Assembly (NCBI RefSeq): GCF_900604315.1
Contig: NZ_LR026978.1
Coordinates: 2,432,325 to 2,496,324, forward strand
Direction: 5' to 3'
Origin: [Erwinia] mediterraneensis
GTDB lineage: Bacteria > Pseudomonadota > Gammaproteobacteria > Enterobacterales > Enterobacteriaceae
DNA: 64,000 nucleotides
The notes beneath the pieces were generated by a model, which ran no database searches, was not told the origin of the DNA, and saw nothing but the letters and a program-made list of their open reading frames with translations. Position numbers and translations under genes: made by a program. Below, piece after piece: positions 1 to 7,259 of the stretch; the first letter of the stretch is position 1; every line of letters starts with the position of its first letter.

Positions 1-101
1 CGCCTTGTCGCCGCCACTGACCAGAGAGATTTATATATCCCCTTTATTTTGCCGCGTGATGCCGCGTGGCTACTTACTGTGCCCTGAAAAGAGGAATCAT
101 T

Positions 102-569
102 ATGAGCCAGATTATTGCCATCTTGAATTTTGAGGAGGGCTATGTGGAGTCGCCCTATCTGGATACGCAAGGCTTCCCAACGGTCGCCGGCGGCATCCGC
201 ATCGGCCCCAAAGGCGCATCTTTGAGTAATTACAATTTTCGCGTACCGCGCATCGTCGGCGATACCTGGAAGCAGTGCATCCTGCAGGGCAAAGCGCAGG
301 AGATGCAGGTGCGGCCGATAATTAGCCGGGCGCTGGCGAAGTGCAATGACGCGCGTGCTGATGTGCTCTACAGCATGGCTTACCAGCTGGGTGTCGAAGG
401 ACTCGCACAGTTCAAAGATATGTTGAACATGATCGCCCAGGAAGATTTTGACGCGGCGGCCAATGCGATGCTGAACAGCCTCTGGGCGCGACAGACGCCC
501 GGGCGGGCGCGACGTCATGCCGAGGTGATGCGTAGCGGGACTTATGACATCTATCGGGGGTTGCTATGA
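102..569 (+). CDS. T4-type phage lysozyme (endolysin, glycoside hydrolase family 24)
   Basis: This 155-residue muramidase would cleave the MurNAc-GlcNAc bond of peptidoglycan at the end of a phage lytic cycle. The T4 lysozyme catalytic triad can be read in the usual spacing (E-8-D-5-T): Glu12, Asp21 and Thr27, in EEGY...YLDTQGFPT. The C-terminal half also follows T4 lysozyme (RADVLYSMAYQLGVEG, then WARQTPGRARR and GTYDIY). A longer frame reaches back to 66, but the ATG at 102 has GAGG 7 bases upstream and starts exactly at the family N-terminus. There is no signal peptide or SAR segment, so export would depend on a holin. Its stop overlaps the ATG of the next gene (ATGA), which fits a lysis operon. 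Family call is firm; activity is inferred. Confidence 0.9.
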   Translation: MSQIIAILNFEEGYVESPYLDTQGFPTVAGGIRIGPKGASLSNYNFRVPRIVGDTWKQCILQGKAQEMQVRPIISRALAKCNDARADVLYSMAYQLGVEGLAQFKDMLNMIAQEDFDAAANAMLNSLWARQTPGRARRHAEVMRSGTYDIYRGLL

Positions 570-913
570 GCTGGATTTACTACCTGATCGCGGTGTTGCT
601 GGCCATCATTCTGCTGTTACTGCTGCACCGTTTTACCACGCTGGAATTTGTTACCCATGCCAGATTGCTGTTTAAAACCTGGTCGGTGTGGCTGGCGACG
701 CTGGGCTCTATGCTCAGTGCCTGGGCACAGTCATTTCCGGGGGATGCCCTGAACGCCTGGAACAGCCTGCCGGAAGATGTGAAGTCTATTATTCCCCATA
801 ACTACCTCGGCATGATCGGCGCTTTTATGGTGGCGATGGGCGTGCTGGCGCAGTTTGTACGCCAGCGAAAATTACTTGAAGAGAAGGGTAAACAGCAGAG
901 GGCAAAACCATGA
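566..913 (+). CDS. Holin-like phage membrane protein
   Basis: A 115-residue protein with a strongly hydrophobic N-terminal segment (residues 2-20), an amphipathic middle containing TWSVWLATLGSMLSAW, and a second hydrophobic segment near residues 80-97 (YLGMIGAFMVAMGVLAQFV), ending in a charged tail rich in Lys, Arg and Gln. This layout and the SLPEDVKSIIP-type central motif resemble phage holin-like proteins that sit next to endolysins. It starts within the stop of the lysozyme gene and its own stop overlaps the spanin gene, so the three are translationally coupled. It would form the membrane lesion that releases the lysozyme. The function rests mainly on context and topology. Confidence 0.7.
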   Translation: MSWIYYLIAVLLAIILLLLLHRFTTLEFVTHARLLFKTWSVWLATLGSMLSAWAQSFPGDALNAWNSLPEDVKSIIPHNYLGMIGAFMVAMGVLAQFVRQRKLLEEKGKQQRAKP

Positions 914-1203
914 TGCTTTTCAGCGCATTACTGGCTGGCAGCTGGCACTGGCTGGCAGCGGGCGTTGCTGTGATTGTCGCTATCTTTGCCAGCTATCTGA
1001 GCGGCAAAAAGACAGGCAAAACGCAGCAGCAGGCAAAGGCCGATATCGAGAGCGCACAGAAGGAGGCGGCGCAGGTAGCTGCCGTTGCACATCAACAACA
1101 GCAACATCGTGAGGAGGCAAAACGTGTTGAGGCGGAGAACAGTAATCTTGATGATGCTGCCGCTCGTAACAAGCTGCGGCAGTCCCGATACCACCAACCC
1201 TGA
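910..1203 (+). CDS. Rz-like inner-membrane spanin subunit (i-spanin)
   Basis: A 97-residue protein with one N-terminal membrane segment (about residues 12-30, WLAAGVAVIVAIFASYL) followed by a positively charged turn and a long helix rich in Ala, Gln, Glu and Lys (residues 38-85). This is the architecture of lambda Rz-type spanins, which connect the inner membrane to an outer-membrane lipoprotein and disrupt the outer membrane at the last step of lysis. It starts in the stop of the holin-like gene. A second reading frame inside its 3' half encodes the lipoprotein partner, the classic overlapping Rz/Rz1 layout. Sequence identity to a named spanin is not claimed; the architecture and the overlap carry the call. 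Confidence 0.8.
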   Translation: MMLFSALLAGSWHWLAAGVAVIVAIFASYLSGKKTGKTQQQAKADIESAQKEAAQVAAVAHQQQQHREEAKRVEAENSNLDDAAARNKLRQSRYHQP

Positions 1204-1357
1204 ACCGGTGGCCATCACCGATTCAGCTTGCGTACTTTTTTCCCCGATTTATACCCATGCCAGTGACGTGCAGGTGATGGATATCCGCACCGTGCGCGCC
1301 ATTAACACCCACAACGACATGTGGGATCAACTTTGTAGCCCACCGGCTCACCCCTGA
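1124..1357 (+). CDS. Rz1-like outer-membrane spanin lipoprotein (o-spanin)
   Basis: Read in the +2 frame relative to the i-spanin gene, overlapping its last 80 bases. The frame is open from a TTG at 1085, but AGGAGG at 1112-1117 lies 6 bases before a GTG at 1124. Starting there gives a perfect lipoprotein signal: MLRRRTVILMMLPLVTSC, with a basic n-region, a hydrophobic core and lipobox LVTSC. The mature part is about 59 residues, contains Pro and two more Cys, and extends past the end of the i-spanin gene. The product would be lipidated and anchored in the outer membrane, where it binds the i-spanin. The start choice is my inference from the ribosome binding site and lipobox. Confidence 0.8.
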   Translation: MLRRRTVILMMLPLVTSCGSPDTTNPEPVAITDSACVLFSPIYTHASDVQVMDIRTVRAINTHNDMWDQLCSPPAHP

Positions 1358-1427
1358 ATTTTCAACCCTGAGTCATTCCGGGCTCTTTTCCGAGCCTGTT
1401 AATCCTGATATTCCTGAGGAGGAATCT

Positions 1428-3176
1428 ATGATCGAAGTTAATTCTTTTGCCGAACTGAGCACCACTAAGCCAAGCGTATCAGGCGAAGTCGCTGTACTGA
1501 AACGTTATTATGATAAAGACTCCAGCTTCCGTGGGGGCGGTGAGTTTGTCGGCTTCCTGAGCACCACGGTGCTGAAAGAGGATGGGGGCACGGTAGTGAT
1601 CGGCAGCGGCTTTTACTGGAAGCGCATCATCAACGATCCTACCGAGATCAACGTGCTGCACTTCGGGGCGAAAGGCGACGGTACGACCGATGACACCGAA
1701 GCGTTTCAACGTATGCTGAACTGGACCCAGACTTACAACACCAACGTAAAAGATCTGCCGGTGCGCTTCCCGGGCGGAAAATTCCTGATTAAACCCATCG
1801 ATCTCAGTGGCGCGGAAATCCCTTTTTTTGGGCTGCTGGGCGATGATATCGAGCTCGGCTCGTTGCCGCGTACCACTATCGTTTCGGACAAAAGCAGCAA
1901 ACCGGTATTTAAAGTCAAAGCACGGCGTACGGCGATTCGCGGTATTGCCTGGAATGGTCAGGCATCAGCTAATACCACAGAAAATGCTGGTACTATTACT
2001 GCCGCGATGTGCAGCAATACGCAGCCCTTCTTTGAGAACACCTGTATTGAAGGTGAGACAGTGAATATCAGCTGTTTCCGTGCGCAGAGAACGGGCGGTA
2101 CGGTGTTTAAGCTGCTCGATACCCTCGACAGTAAATTTGACCAGATTTATACCCTGGACACCTATTCGCGGGTGCTGGATGTAGGCTGGTCAAATTCACC
2201 GAATGGCGTCTGGGATCACTCAACGGCGATTGAGATCTCTAACTGTAACTTCCAGACCGGTTATGGCGATGCCACGCTCTATATGCCGCGCGTAACCCAG
2301 GGGATTATGCGTAACGTCTGGATTGAACATACCCGTAATCCTGGGGATCTTTCCGATGGCGGCTGGACCATCGATACGCTGAATATTGAGGATTGCGGCA
2401 CGCCTTTTAACCTGAACAATGCGCGCGTCATTATGCGTCAGATTAATTTACAGTCAGGCTCCAAACTCTCCACAAACAGCGTTGCGGGAAAATGGCTCTC
2501 CACCTTTGAGTATGGTTATCGCCGTGAGGAGAACCACGGCACCATTATTACCGGCTCTCTGACGGCGGGCTACTACAGCGGCTTTAAGATCACCAATAAT
2601 ACCGATACGGATAACTGGTATCGCGTGGGGCAGTTTTACTTCCCGAATGCGAATCAGCAGTGGGTGATGGAGATGATCGGTAAAGCAGATCTGACGGCAC
2701 CTTCCGGTACGGCAGGCAGCCCGGTGAGCTCCGCCGCCAGCGGTAAGACCTTTATCAATATGCAGCGTGGCGACACCGTATGGGTTGACGCACATCATGA
2801 GGGCACGCCTGCCGTGCTCGATATGCGTTACAGCCGCGTGGGTACCACCTATGTGGTGATTTGGGTGAAACTGAAGGCCAAAAGCGGCGATACCATGTTC
2901 AACCTGAAAACCACCGGCCCGACGCGCTTTGATGTGGGTTCCTGCTCGCTGTTCCAGCCCGATTTGTCGCAGGTAGCCGATACCACGGCGATGGGCACGC
3001 TGAAACCGCAGGCGCGTTTTGGTCTGCATAACGGCAGCGCCGGTATTGGCGCGAATGAAAAAGGTGTCCTGACTCTGGCAACAGCGGCAGGGACGCCGAG
3101 CAACAAAACCGCACCGACAGGCTTTGTGCTGGTCAATATCAATGGTGTGGATCGTAAGATCCCATATTACGATTGA
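1428..3176 (+). CDS. Phage tailspike or tail fibre with pectate-lyase beta-helix fold
   Basis: A 582-residue protein. Residues 1-70 look like the short particle-binding or fibre-neck segment seen at the start of many enterobacterial phage tail proteins (GSGFYWKRI near residue 60). Residues 75-98 carry the start motif of the pectate-lyase-3 superfamily (VLHFGAKGDGTTDDTEAFQ), and the middle has repeated short beta-strand patterns typical of a right-handed parallel beta-helix. The tail (residues 420-582) probably forms a trimerisation or receptor domain. Such proteins bind and often depolymerise capsule, exopolysaccharide or O antigen. An AGGAGG sequence lies just before the ATG, and a strong terminator follows. 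The substrate cannot be told from the sequence. Confidence 0.85.
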   Translation: MIEVNSFAELSTTKPSVSGEVAVLKRYYDKDSSFRGGGEFVGFLSTTVLKEDGGTVVIGSGFYWKRIINDPTEINVLHFGAKGDGTTDDTEAFQRMLNWTQTYNTNVKDLPVRFPGGKFLIKPIDLSGAEIPFFGLLGDDIELGSLPRTTIVSDKSSKPVFKVKARRTAIRGIAWNGQASANTTENAGTITAAMCSNTQPFFENTCIEGETVNISCFRAQRTGGTVFKLLDTLDSKFDQIYTLDTYSRVLDVGWSNSPNGVWDHSTAIEISNCNFQTGYGDATLYMPRVTQGIMRNVWIEHTRNPGDLSDGGWTIDTLNIEDCGTPFNLNNARVIMRQINLQSGSKLSTNSVAGKWLSTFEYGYRREENHGTIITGSLTAGYYSGFKITNNTDTDNWYRVGQFYFPNANQQWVMEMIGKADLTAPSGTAGSPVSSAASGKTFINMQRGDTVWVDAHHEGTPAVLDMRYSRVGTTYVVIWVKLKAKSGDTMFNLKTTGPTRFDVGSCSLFQPDLSQVADTTAMGTLKPQARFGLHNGSAGIGANEKGVLTLATAAGTPSNKTAPTGFVLVNINGVDRKIPYYD

Positions 3177-3191
3177 TTATCGGCACTTTCT

Positions 3192-3217
3192 GGCGAGGCT
3201 ACGGCCTCGCCTTTTTT
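3192..3217 (+). terminator. Rho-independent terminator of the tailspike operon
   Basis: The stem GGCGAGGC...GCCTCGCC (3192-3211) is followed by six T residues, 15 bases after the tailspike stop codon. It marks the end of the phage lysis/tail transcription unit. Confidence 0.9.
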
Positions 3218-3290
3218 GTTTTTGACGCCGGACAGGGCGGGCCTTACCTGCCACAACTGCTGGCAAAAACAGCAAACGCACGGTTGCCTC

Positions 3291-3319
3291 TTGACTCCCT
3301 CGCTGCTTTTTTCTAGTTT
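3291..3319 (+). promoter_or_regulatory. Probable sigma-70 promoter of tRNA-Thr
   Basis: TTGACT at 3291-3296 and TAGTTT at 3314-3319 are separated by 17 bases. Transcription would start about 20 bases before the tRNA. A GC-rich stretch follows the -10 hexamer, as is usual for stable RNA genes. Not tested; the -10 is imperfect. Confidence 0.55.
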
Positions 3320-3344
3320 ATTGCCCCGTAGTTCCCGCCGATAT

Positions 3345-3420
3345 GCCGGTATAGCTCAGTTGGTAGAGCAGCGCATTCGTAATGCGAAGGTCGCAGGTTC
3401 GACTCCTGTTTCCGGCACCA
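3345..3420 (+). tRNA. thrW: tRNA-Thr, anticodon CGU
   Basis: The 76-base cloverleaf can be folded by eye. The acceptor stem is GCCGGTA paired with TTCCGGC (one mismatch), the D-arm contains AGCTCAGTTGGTAGAGC, the anticodon stem-loop is CGCATTCGTAATGCG with CGT in the loop, the T-arm contains GGTTCGACTCC, and the 3' CCA is encoded. CGU decodes ACG (Thr). In E. coli the tRNA with this anticodon in this neighbourhood is thrW, a known prophage integration target (CP4-6). Here a phage lysis and tail module lies immediately upstream. Confidence 0.97.
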
Positions 3421-4297
3421 GCTTACAAAATTCCCAAAGCACAAGCATTATGCCCGTTTTCATCACAAGTATCATAACTGGTGATTAAGAAGATTTCTGA
3501 CCTTTGGCTGCCAGGCTACCTCTTTACGTGACGACGTGTAGTTACCTGCTTCTGACGCGTGGCGCCTCTGGATCGTGAGTAGAACCTTTAAGAGCTGGGT
3601 TGTTTAAAAAAATAAACAGCCATTCTCATTTCTGCTTACTCTGCAACAACAATGGCTGCCTTTTCCTGAGACGAAGAATAGCCAACTCGCAGCTATTAAC
3701 GAGAAAGGAAATAGCGAGGTAAAATCTGCATCAGAAAATTTAGACCAGTCAACAGGTGTATAAATCACAGTCATCCTCAGCTAAAATTGAAAATAACCAT
3801 TTTAAGTAATGCTCCTGTAGCAGTTATTCGCCCATCTATTTACAACGTAGCGCCTGCTATATTAAACAGGCCACTATGAAATTTAATGTCGCGGCGGCAT
3901 TTCATTTATAATAATATTCGGACACCCCCGCTGATAATTTTTGTAGATCGCTGCGTATATTTCATCTGAGCGAATCTGACAGAGTCTTCGACGCATCCGT
4001 CCTGTCGTCTCCCGGGAAAATCATTACCCTGATTTCAACGCTCTCCTGGCAGAATGGTTCAGGACAGGAAAATTTTATCTGCGCGTCTCTGACGTGCAGA
4101 GCGCAGCCAATGCCAGCGGGCGAATCTCTGCGTCTGCCATCCCAACCGCTATGGTAAAGCTGCCTGGCAGCACTCCTCTACACTCCCTGGCGGGGCAGCA
4201 AAACCATCTGCATATCGATCCTGGTTACGATAAAAAAATTCGATTGAAACGATTAATTAAAGGTCTATAGTTATGAACGTCACAGGAGACCGAATTT
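3421..4297. other. Gene-poor, lower-GC interval downstream of the tRNA, with decayed-looking open frames
   Basis: No intact gene could be assigned in these 877 bases. Composition is clearly more AT-rich than the flanks up to about 3950. One start-less frame (about 3630-3765) ends in NEKGNSEVKSASENLDQ, and another (3980-4270) is described separately. A small A/T hairpin (TGTTTA-A6-TAAACA) lies near 3611-3628. This looks like the scar of old insertions at a tRNA site rather than functional intergenic DNA. No integrase or transposase fragment was recognised. Confidence 0.5.
3980..4270 (+). pseudogene. Start-less open frame, possible gene remnant
   Basis: From the stop at 3977 to the TAG at 4268-4270 there are 96 sense codons with no ATG near the 5' end and no ribosome binding site. 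The translation looks protein-like (for example DFNALLAEWFRTGKFYLRV and KLPGSTPLHSLAGQQ) but I do not recognise it. An overlapping frame is also open for much of the stretch, so chance cannot be excluded. It ends 27 bases before the next intact gene. Confidence 0.3.
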
Positions 4298-4546
4298 ATG
4301 TTACGCGATTATTTAAAGCTTGAAGCGGAAGACCAGCTGCTTCAGGAAAAAGTTACACATCTGAAAACCCGGGGACAGGAAGATATTACCGAATGGGCAA
4401 TTGTAGATAAGAACGGAAAGAAAAAAGGTTTCGTATCGCTGTTTGATAAGCTGAACACCCGTCGTTCTTACTGCGTGAATTACCGGATCACTCAGAAAGA
4501 TCTGAATGGAAAAGTGATTGTTGATCATCTGACTGACACACTTTGA
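4298..4546 (+). CDS. Unrecognised 82-residue protein
   Basis: AGGAG lies 11 bases before the ATG, and a good terminator lies about 55 bases after the stop, so this looks like a monocistronic gene. The protein is hydrophilic and mixed-charge. The N-terminal 28 residues (LKLEAEDQLLQEKVTHLK) should be helical, possibly a short coiled coil. The rest has beta-type patterns (EWAIVDKNGKKKGFVSLFDKL, SYCVNYRITQKDLNGKVIVDH). There is no signal peptide or membrane segment. I cannot assign a family. Its lower GC content and position next to the tRNA scar suggest horizontal acquisition. Confidence 0.65.
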   Translation: MLRDYLKLEAEDQLLQEKVTHLKTRGQEDITEWAIVDKNGKKKGFVSLFDKLNTRRSYCVNYRITQKDLNGKVIVDHLTDTL

Positions 4547-4600
4547 TTATTTTTTGCGTTATGCTTTACCATTAATGCCGTAGTTAATTTGCTGTTTTTG

Positions 4601-4624
4601 ACCCGCTTTCAGGCGGGTTTTTTA
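4601..4624 (+). terminator. Rho-independent terminator
   Basis: ACCCGC-TTTCAG-GCGGGT is followed by a run of T residues. It lies about 55 bases after the 82-residue ORF and should end its transcript. Confidence 0.85.
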
Positions 4625-5147
4625 TTGCCAGCTTAAAACCACGTCCTGCGGGCGTGGTCATCAATAAGTTTTTGGCTCTGCCTTATCGTCTCTGGATTTG
4701 AATCTTACGGAACAGGCAGAGACTGCTTTTTAAGGTTTTTGGTACACCCCTATGGGGCGCAATCAAAGCCGCCTTCTATGAAGGCGGATTTTTACTTTCG
4801 GCGCTCTGCGGAGAACGGGGCGGAGGGTTTTATCACCCTCCAGTTCCGCCTGGCCGCCAGCGGGGAGTGCTGCCACCCCAGGGCTGCGTCAGCCGCCAGC
4901 GGGGCGGTCAGATAGCGTTGCCGTGGACTTTCCGTCTGTCTCACCTTTGCCGGATGTTTGCTCCTGTTGTGCTGTTCCTGGAAAATACCGTGACCGCACC
5001 AGCAAAAAAATAAAAGTAACATAAAAATTTTTGCTCATAACTGTACTCGCTGAGCGGTTCAGTCTGTGCGGGTCAGTCACAGTTACCGGTGCTGAAAGCC
5101 AGGCGCAGCTTACAGCACAGGTTCAGGAAAGGCTCGATTATACGCAT
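4625..5147. other. Hairpin-rich intergenic region without an assigned gene
   Basis: Three structures stand out. One is a 9-bp stem with a TGC loop at 4638-4658 (ACCACGTCC/GGGCGTGGT). A second is GTCTCTG paired with CAGAGAC across about 4689-4724. A third is CCGCCTTC-TAT-GAAGGCGG at 4769-4787, followed by ATTTTTA and terminator-like on the + strand. From 4795 to 5020 both strands carry overlapping open frames that look like by-products of GC-rich, repeated sequence (GCCGCCAGCGGGG occurs twice, near 4853 and 4891). Such features occur in small mobile-element ends and satellite-phage leftovers, but I could not recognise a family. Confidence 0.45.
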
Positions 5148-6260
5148 TTACTCCAGCCCGGAAGGATCCTTTCCTTCTTCCATAAATGCTTTATCAATTT
5201 CTTCTATATTTCCCTGATGATCGCGTCCGGAAAGCAGATTCCAGCAGGCAATAAAGAGCGCGGCAATTAACGGGCCAATGACAAAACCGTTAATACCATA
5301 AATTTCCATGCCGCCGAGGGTGGTAATCAGAATAAGATAATCCGGCATTTTGGTATCTTTTCCCACCAGCACCGGGCGCAGAAAATTATCCACCAGTCCC
5401 ACCACCAGCACGAAAAAGCCCACCAGAAAAATACCCTGCCAGAACATGCCGGAAGCGAAAAAATAGATCGCTGCAGGCACCCAGACAATCGCTGAACCTA
5501 CCGCTGGAATGAGCGACAGGAAAGCCATCAGGGCTCCCCATAACAGACTGCCGTTAATATCCATAAACCAGAAGGCAAGGCCACCCAGCACACCCTGAAT
5601 GACCGCCACCACTATCGTGCCTTTTACCGTCGCGCGCGCCACCGCAACAAACTTCATAAAAAGATGATGTTTTACATAGCGCGACAGGGGCAGAGCTTCG
5701 AGGATCAGATTTACTAAATGCGCGCCATCCTTAAGAAAAAAGAACAGCAGATACAACATCACGCCAAAGCCGATGGCAAAGCTGAAGGTGCTTCTGCCGA
5801 TCACAAAAGCGCTGCCAGCCAGAATACGCCCTCCCCGTAACGCAGCATCAGAGAGTGTCTGTTGAATATCTGCTGCCGTAGCAAAATGATGGTCAGCAAG
5901 AAAAGCGCGCGCCCAGTCAGGCAGATACTGTAATAAATCGGCCAGTATTACGGGCAGTGGTGTATTGGCGTTTTGCAGGTTGTTATAAACCAGATTAAAT
6001 TCAACCATCAGTGATGAGGCGACAACCGCCAGCGGTATAAATACCATCAGGCAGATCATCAGTACCGTCAGCAAAGAGGCAAGGTTATTTCTCTCTCCCA
6101 GCGCCTGCCGGAGTCGGTTTTTCACGGGATGGAAGATAACGGCAAGGATGGCTGCCCACAGCAGGGCAGAAAAGTAGGGCCCCAGAATATTGAAGAATGC
6201 CAGCGTGACAATAATAAGGATCAGGATAAAAAATCCTTTTGTGAGGCCTTTCAATCTCAT
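5148..6260 (-). CDS. AI-2E family (UPF0118) membrane transporter
   Basis: A 370-residue polytopic inner-membrane protein with about 7-8 hydrophobic segments. The C-terminal signature GLVDNFLRPVLVGKDTKMP, followed by an FVIGPLIAALF-type segment, is characteristic of the AI-2E family (E. coli members: YdiK, PerM, TqsA). Members of the family have been linked to export of signalling molecules or ions; the substrate here is unknown. An open frame continues upstream to 6440, but MRLKGLTKGFF at 6260 has AGAGGAAG just before it and starts right at the first membrane segment, so I use that start. It stands alone, with no partner gene. Confidence 0.85.
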   Translation of the reverse strand: MRLKGLTKGFFILILIIVTLAFFNILGPYFSALLWAAILAVIFHPVKNRLRQALGERNNLASLLTVLMICLMVFIPLAVVASSLMVEFNLVYNNLQNANTPLPVILADLLQYLPDWARAFLADHHFATAADIQQTLSDAALRGGRILAGSAFVIGRSTFSFAIGFGVMLYLLFFFLKDGAHLVNLILEALPLSRYVKHHLFMKFVAVARATVKGTIVVAVIQGVLGGLAFWFMDINGSLLWGALMAFLSLIPAVGSAIVWVPAAIYFFASGMFWQGIFLVGFFVLVVGLVDNFLRPVLVGKDTKMPDYLILITTLGGMEIYGINGFVIGPLIAALFIACWNLLSGRDHQGNIEEIDKAFMEEGKDPSGLE

Positions 6261-6487
6261 ATCACTTCCTCTGCTACAGCATGCTAAAAAAGACAGCGGA
6301 GTATTTTTTCGCTCCTGTAAGCAGGATAGCAGTTGCCTTCCTGACATTAATGGTGCCGGGATAAAAAGCCGAGGCACGCAGACGCTTACTGACGGGGCTG
6401 TTATGAAAATGCACAGCAGAACAGAGGTTTCACCGTGCACCGAAGACAGACAGGGAGGAGGCAGTTAATGCTCAGCCAGTATGAATT

Positions 6488-6745
6488 TTATAAAACCATA
6501 TCGTCAGGCGTGCGTTGTACTACCAGTTCGAGCGCCTTACGGTAAATGTCGAGTTGTACCGGATCCGTTTCGGTTTCGAGCTTCCTCAACAGGCCCAGAA
6601 TAATATCTTTGTTATTCACAAAGGGTTTGGTCATTGAAAGCTCCTCTATTAAGGAACAGATAACCGCTTTCTCATCGGCAAACTGAGCACTCGCGCTGTT
6701 AATGTAATCAGCAAACTGAGACTCTTCGGGGAAAGGGAGTTGCAT
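6488..6745 (-). CDS. YmgB/AriR-type two-component connector protein
   Basis: An 85-residue helical protein. The C-terminal part matches E. coli AriR (YmgB) at many positions: VNNKDIIL, then LETETD, YRKALELV and TPDDM. In E. coli, small proteins of this family (YcgZ, YmgA, AriR) act through the Rcs phosphorelay to lower curli and raise colanic acid and acid resistance, and are de-repressed by the BluR/BluF blue-light and cold pathway. Here the gene stands alone rather than in a ycgZ-ymgA-ariR operon, but a bluF gene lies 2.4 kb away on the same strand. The upstream region contains large inverted repeats. Partner binding is inferred. Confidence 0.8.
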   Translation of the reverse strand: MQLPFPEESQFADYINSASAQFADEKAVICSLIEELSMTKPFVNNKDIILGLLRKLETETDPVQLDIYRKALELVVQRTPDDMVL

Positions 6746-6847
6746 AATAAAGCCTCATTTGTCTTCAGGCACCAGAGGGCACACCCACTCAAATCTGAGG
6801 GGGCACCGGATTATCTGTGTGCCCATAATCTTGTTTATTAATATTTA

Positions 6848-6897
6848 ACCTCTGAAGGTGGAAATCCAAACCACCTTCAGAGGTGATGCAAAGCATC
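6848..6897. repeat. Perfect 14-bp inverted repeat followed by a second small hairpin
   Basis: ACCTCTGAAGGTGG (6848-6861) and CCACCTTCAGAGGT (6871-6884) are exact reverse complements around a 9-base spacer. GATGC-AAA-GCATC follows at once (6885-6897). No T-run follows on the + strand. It lies about 100 bases upstream of the AriR-like gene. It could be an operator, a small-RNA element or the terminus of a lost element. Confidence 0.85.
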
Positions 6898-7226
6898 ATT
6901 CGTTACGATGCGACAGAATAATCACCCAAAAAATCTATATGGCAATCCGGAAGTTGCAAATTTTATTTTGAACTTTTAGTGTGGTCTTAGGAGTATTTAA
7001 AATGCAATTTTATACTGGCATATCGAAAGCAATAATCAGTATAACGCGGCGGGCTTTTATCGGCAGATAACCAATTGCATTTTATTCTGGATCGGGTAGG
7101 GGTGAGTTATTCGTAAACTTTAGCGCCAGTAAATAGTGATGGTCTGGGGCAGGCATGACGCAGGGGAAAAAGGCAGGACCTTTCTGAAGGGGGTCAGCAA
7201 CGGGCATAAGCCGCTACAGTGAGTTA
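6898..7226. other. Intergenic region without a recognised gene
   Basis: AT-rich around 6950-7090, then GC-richer. I see no convincing open frame with a ribosome binding site. A very strong hairpin (7227-7256) closes the region next to the end of the chemoreceptor gene. Confidence 0.5.
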
Positions 7227-7256
7227 TTACCCCCCGGCCAGCAGGCCGGGGGGTAA
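7227..7256 (-). terminator. Strong hairpin 3' of the chemoreceptor gene
   Basis: TTACCCCCCGGCC, loop AGCA, then GGCCGGGGGGTAA form a perfect 13-bp stem, 3 bases beyond the receptor stop codon. The T-tract expected on the minus strand is weak (TAATAAC), so it may protect the 3' end or pause transcription rather than act as a textbook terminator. Confidence 0.6.
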
Positions 7257-7259
7257 GGA

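Noticed and set aside
3345..3420. A second copy of the tRNA 3' end as an attachment site
   Set aside because: I found no repeat of the tRNA end within the window; the far border would lie to the left of base 1.
3216..3488. An open frame running through tRNA-Thr
   Set aside because: It covers the whole tRNA and has no ribosome binding site; the tRNA fold is certain, so the frame is chance.
5031..5270. An open frame overlapping the end of the AI-2E gene
   Set aside because: It enters the real coding region from the other strand, has no binding site and no known motif.
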